DNA of 33,733 nucleotides from JACCXJ01 sp052387115 (GTDB lineage: Bacteria > Pseudomonadota > Gammaproteobacteria > JACCXJ01): contig JBQTJM010000177.1 of NCBI GenBank assembly GCA_052387115.1, positions 1 through 33,733 on the forward strand, in the 5' to 3' direction. Of this stretch, positions 30,921-33,733 are shown piece after piece (the first letter of the stretch is position 1; each line of letters begins with the position of its first letter). A program made the translations under genes and the position numbers. The notes under the pieces were generated by a model. It did not search any database, had not been told where the DNA came from, and saw nothing but the letters and a program-made list of their open reading frames with translations.

Positions 30921-32618
30921 TTGCTTAGGCATCTGCACATCGAGGATTTCGCCGTCGTGGAACGGCTCGACCTCGACCTCGGGCCGGGCATGACAGCGTT
31001 CACCGGCGAGACCGGCGCCGGCAAGTCCATCGTGGTCGATGCCCTGGGACTCGTGCTCGGCGACCGCGCCGATCCGGAGGTGGTCCGCAACGGTTGCCGC
31101 AAGTCCACCGTGTGCGCGATATTCGACCTGGCGCGGACGCAAGAAGCACTCTGCCTCCTCGAAGCCCAAGGGATCGCCGCGGAAGAGGGCGAGTGCATCG
31201 TCACGCGCCATGTGGAAGCGGACGGCCCGTCGCGGGCCTGGATCAACGGGGCGCCCGTCACCGCCCGCCTCCTGCAGACCTTGGGAGACGCCCTGGTCGA
31301 TATCCACGGCCAGCAGGCCCACCAGTCGCTCTGCCGTCCGGAGGTGCAGCGCAAGGTGCTGGACGAGCTCGGCCAGTGCGCCGAGCCCCTGGCCGCCGTG
31401 CGCGCCCATCACCGGACCTGGAAACAGGCGCACGACGGCCTGTCCGTGCTCGCGGCCAGCACGGACCTCGATGTCGATCGCGAGCGCAATATTCTGCGTC
31501 ACGAGGTCCAGGAGATCGAGGGGCTCGGTCTCGGGGACGGCGAGATGGACCGGTTGGAACGCGAGCATACCCGGCTCGCCCACCTGGCGCGCATCGCCGA
31601 GGGCTGCGAGCTGGCGCACGGCCTCCTGGGCGGGGGTAGCGGCGATCGAGACGGCCGGGACATCGCTGCCGAGTCCCTGCTCCACCGTGCCATCCGAGCC
31701 CTCAAGGGGCCTTTGAGCTTCGATGCCGAGCTGAAAGGGATCAGCGATCTCCTGGCGGAGGCCGCCGTCCAGGTGAGCGAGGCCGACCAGGCGCTCACCC
31801 GGTACCTCGACGGTATCGCGGCCGATCCGGGCGCGCTGGAACGCTTGGAGTCGCGTCTCGCGGCTATTCATGATCTCTTGCGCAAACATGGCCTCCGGGC
31901 GCAAGAGCTACCCGCACGCCTCTCTGAGCTACGGGCCCGATTCGAAGCCCTGGAGGGCCGCGCCGGGGAGATCGTCGCGCAGAAGACCCGCACGGCGCAG
32001 GCGCTCACGGCCTACCGCGAGGCCGCGCTCGTCTTGCACGCCCGCCGGGGACGGGCGGCGACCGAGTGGGGCGCCGCCATGACCCGCAACCTGCACGCGC
32101 TCGGCATGCCGGATGGGGCCTTCGAGATCACAGTGACGGCGGTCTCGGATGCCCCGCCGTCTCCCGCAGGTTTCGACCGCGTCGAATTCATGGTAACGGC
32201 CAACCCCGGCCAGGCGCCGCGCCCCTTGGGTAAGGTGGCCTCTGGCGGGGAGCTGTCCCGGATCAGCCTCGCGATCCAGGGGCTGCGAGCGAGCGATGCC
32301 GGAATCGCGACTCTCGTCTTCGACGAGGTGGATGCCGGGATCGGCGGTGCCGTCGCCGAGATCGTCGGGCGCCAGCTCCGGCGACTGGCTCGGGAACGCC
32401 AGGTACTCTGTGTGACCCACCTGCCGCAAGTGGCATCGCTGGCGCACCAGCACGTGCAGGTCGCCAAGAGCACTCGTGACGGGATGGCCGCGACCACGGC
32501 GCGGACCCTCGACCGGCGCGGGCGGGTCGAAGAGGTGGCACGCATGCTGGGCGGGGTCACCATCTCGCGACAGACCCTGAGGCATGCGGAAGAGATGCTG
32601 TCCCGGGCGGCGCGTTGA
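30921..32618 (+). CDS. recN: DNA repair protein RecN
   Basis: RecN is an SMC-like ATPase acting in double-strand-break repair. The 565-residue protein has Walker A GETGAGKS (residues 29-36), an N-terminal lobe with VDIHGQQAHQSLC, a long coiled-coil middle (about 160-370), the ABC signature region KVASGGELSRISLAIQGL and Walker B TLVFDEVDAGIGG, then CVTHLPQVASLAHQH. The start is TTG at 30921 (MLRHLHIEDFAVVERL), the position that matches family N-termini; no ATG is available before the conserved part. Its stop is two bases from the fur stop on the other strand, leaving no room for a separate terminator. No SOS box was recognised in the 35-base gap after nadK. Confidence 0.96.
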   Translation: MLRHLHIEDFAVVERLDLDLGPGMTAFTGETGAGKSIVVDALGLVLGDRADPEVVRNGCRKSTVCAIFDLARTQEALCLLEAQGIAAEEGECIVTRHVEADGPSRAWINGAPVTARLLQTLGDALVDIHGQQAHQSLCRPEVQRKVLDELGQCAEPLAAVRAHHRTWKQAHDGLSVLAASTDLDVDRERNILRHEVQEIEGLGLGDGEMDRLEREHTRLAHLARIAEGCELAHGLLGGGSGDRDGRDIAAESLLHRAIRALKGPLSFDAELKGISDLLAEAAVQVSEADQALTRYLDGIAADPGALERLESRLAAIHDLLRKHGLRAQELPARLSELRARFEALEGRAGEIVAQKTRTAQALTAYREAALVLHARRGRAATEWGAAMTRNLHALGMPDGAFEITVTAVSDAPPSPAGFDRVEFMVTANPGQAPRPLGKVASGGELSRISLAIQGLRASDAGIATLVFDEVDAGIGGAVAEIVGRQLRRLARERQVLCVTHLPQVASLAHQHVQVAKSTRDGMAATTARTLDRRGRVEEVARMLGGVTISRQTLRHAEEMLSRAAR

Positions 32619-32620
32619 AC

Positions 32621-33052
32621 CTATGCAGCCCGTTCCCGGTCGTGTGTCTGGCATTGGCCGCAGAGACCATAGAGGTACAAGGCATGGTCGGTGATCGAAA
32701 ACCCATGCCGCCGCGCGATGTCGCGCTGCCGTCCCTCGATGATCTCGTCGATGAACTCCACGATGGCCCCACAGCGGATGCACACCAAGTGGTCGTGGTG
32801 GCCGCCCTGATTCAATTCGAAGACCGAGTGCCCGCCCTCGAAGTGGTGGCGGATCACGAGCCCCGCGCCCTCGAACTGCGTGAGGACGCGGTACACCGTG
32901 GCAAGCCCCACGTCCTCCCCGGCGTCGAGCAGGGCCTTGTAGACCTCTTCCGCGCTCAGGTGGCGCCGTTCGCAGCTCTCCAGGATGTGGAGGATGCGGA
33001 TGCGCGGCAGGGTGGCCTTGAGGCCCGCCTTCTTGAGGTCTTGCGTCTCCAC
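32621..33052 (-). CDS. fur: Ferric uptake regulator Fur
   Basis: Fur is the iron-responsive repressor. The 143-residue protein has the winged-helix part (LKATLPRIRILHILE, then AEEVYKALLDAGEDVGLATV, with YRVLTQFEGAGLVIRH) and the metal sites: the regulatory histidine cluster HHFEGGHSVFEL and HHDHLVCIRCG (C91, C94), with a second CxxC in GLCGQC (131-134). The gene order fur, recN, nadK, hrcA matches other gammaproteobacteria, although bamE, often beside fur, is not visible here. Start ATG 33052 gives the standard length. Confidence 0.96.
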   Translation of the reverse strand: METQDLKKAGLKATLPRIRILHILESCERRHLSAEEVYKALLDAGEDVGLATVYRVLTQFEGAGLVIRHHFEGGHSVFELNQGGHHDHLVCIRCGAIVEFIDEIIEGRQRDIARRHGFSITDHALYLYGLCGQCQTHDRERAA

Positions 33053-33381
33053 GTGCTATCCCGGTCCGGACCCCGCGGGAGGCCCATCAGAACCCGCGCC
33101 CCCGGCGCGTGGTTGCGGAGTATAGCCCAGTTCCCCCCGGCGTTACCCCTGGCGGCACGGCGGCGTTCTCTTCGATTGAACCTTTTTCGCTGCGGCGGGA
33201 AATGACCAATAGGCGAGTGCTCTGGCGCCCGCCGCTGGGCGCGCGGCACAGCCCCTCGTCCCCAGGCGGGCATGGACGTTCCCTTTGATAGTCTGCTAGG
33301 CTGTAAAAGGGGAGGTCTTGGACCCGATGCTGTTTCGGGAAAACAGTTTGTCAACGGTACTTCAACACTCGGGAGGTAACC
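33053..33381. other. Divergent regulatory region between fur and the beta-propeller gene
   Basis: About 330 non-coding bases. On the fur side, TATACT (33119-33124, minus strand) is a plausible -10 box about 60 bases before the fur ATG, but no good -35 box is seen. On the other side lies an inverted repeat CTGTTT-CGGGA-AAACAG (33330-33346) 35 bases before the propeller gene, which could be an operator or a leader hairpin. No clear Fur box was recognised. Confidence 0.4.
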
Positions 33382-33733
33382 ATGCATCACTGCTCAGCCA
33401 CAACCGGCCGGCGGGGCAACCGGGCCGCCATCGTTGCACTCGGTAGCCTGACGCTCCTCGGCATCTGGCCGGCCAGCCAAGCGGCACCCACGCGCTCGAC
33501 CAACATCGCCCTGACGGGCAACGGCACCCAGCTCGTCAACGTCAACCACGAGGCCGACAGCGTGACGCTTTTCGACGTCAGGCGCGGAGGTCAGCGCCTC
33601 AGAAAACTCGCCGAGATCCCGGTGGGCCAGGAGCCCCATTGCGTGGCCGTGGACCCGCGCGGCGGGGACATCTTCGTCACCAACGGCGCCGATGGCACCG
33701 TGTCGGTGATCTCGCCGGCCACCCGCCGGGTCA
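33382..33733 (+). CDS. Secreted YVTN-type beta-propeller protein, 5' part (runs off the right edge)
   Basis: The frame starts at ATG 33382 after a good ribosome site (GGGAGGT, 33371-33377) and stays open to the window end (117 codons). The first 38 residues are a signal peptide: MHHCSATTGRRGNRAA, hydrophobic IVALGSLTLLGIWP, cleavage probably after SQAA. The mature part begins propeller blades of the YncE/YVTN type: NGTQLVNVNHEADSVTLFDV, GQEPHCVAVDPRGGDIFVTN, GADGTVSVISPATRRV. Such proteins are periplasmic or surface-exposed and often bind partners or cofactors. The function cannot be told from this fragment. Confidence 0.85.
   Translation, partial: MHHCSATTGRRGNRAAIVALGSLTLLGIWPASQAAPTRSTNIALTGNGTQLVNVNHEADSVTLFDVRRGGQRLRKLAEIPVGQEPHCVAVDPRGGDIFVTNGADGTVSVISPATRRV

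Overview
The window looks like a chromosomal piece of a GC-rich gammaproteobacterium. The evidence is two conserved housekeeping blocks: miaB-phoH(ybeZ)-ybeY-corC-lnt, and fur/recN/nadK next to hrcA-grpE-dnaK-dnaJ-dapB. A separate hrcA beside the dnaK operon fits Chromatiales-like or related deep gammaproteobacteria better than enterics. I cannot name a genus from sequence alone.

Layout. 1-206 holds the 5' part of an unknown minus-strand gene. 746-3993 holds a GT4 glycosyltransferase and a secreted protein that I read as a GHL15-type putative glycosidase; it ends in a perfect palindromic terminator-like sequence and is followed by tRNA-Arg(CCT). A patatin-like lipase (minus) is divergent from the tightly overlapping miaB-phoH-ybeY-corC-lnt operon (5660-11138).

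11139-24031 is an accessory island between lnt and dapB. Its left part has a SAM methyltransferase, a frameshifted beta-helix (choice-of-anchor Q-like) pseudogene, a second copy of the lnt 3' end, and a secreted delta-60-repeat/RTX protein. Its right part is an envelope-polysaccharide cluster: two PAPS-dependent sulfotransferases, a GT4, a GT9 heptosyltransferase-like protein, a FkbM methyltransferase, a GH43/GINT1-like protein and three poorly known proteins, one with a DxD-like motif. A sulfated and methylated surface glycan is the simplest joint role, but this is inference.

The main discovery is that the polysaccharide cluster contains two copies of one ancestral module (fkbM - GINT1-like gene - 186-aa gene, convergent with a sulfotransferase) with complementary deletions. 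The copy at 15756-16655 has lost fkbM, two in-frame pieces of the GINT1-like gene and all but the last codons of the sulfotransferase, but keeps the 186-aa gene. The copy at 19278-21964 keeps fkbM, the GINT1-like gene and the sulfotransferase but has lost the 186-aa gene. Six perfect CGGATCC heptamers abut the left edge of the first copy.

24032-33052 is housekeeping again: hrcA-grpE-dnaK-dnaJ-dapB leftward, with a good sigma-32-type promoter before dnaK; nadK and recN rightward; fur convergent with recN. The right edge carries the start of a secreted YVTN beta-propeller protein.
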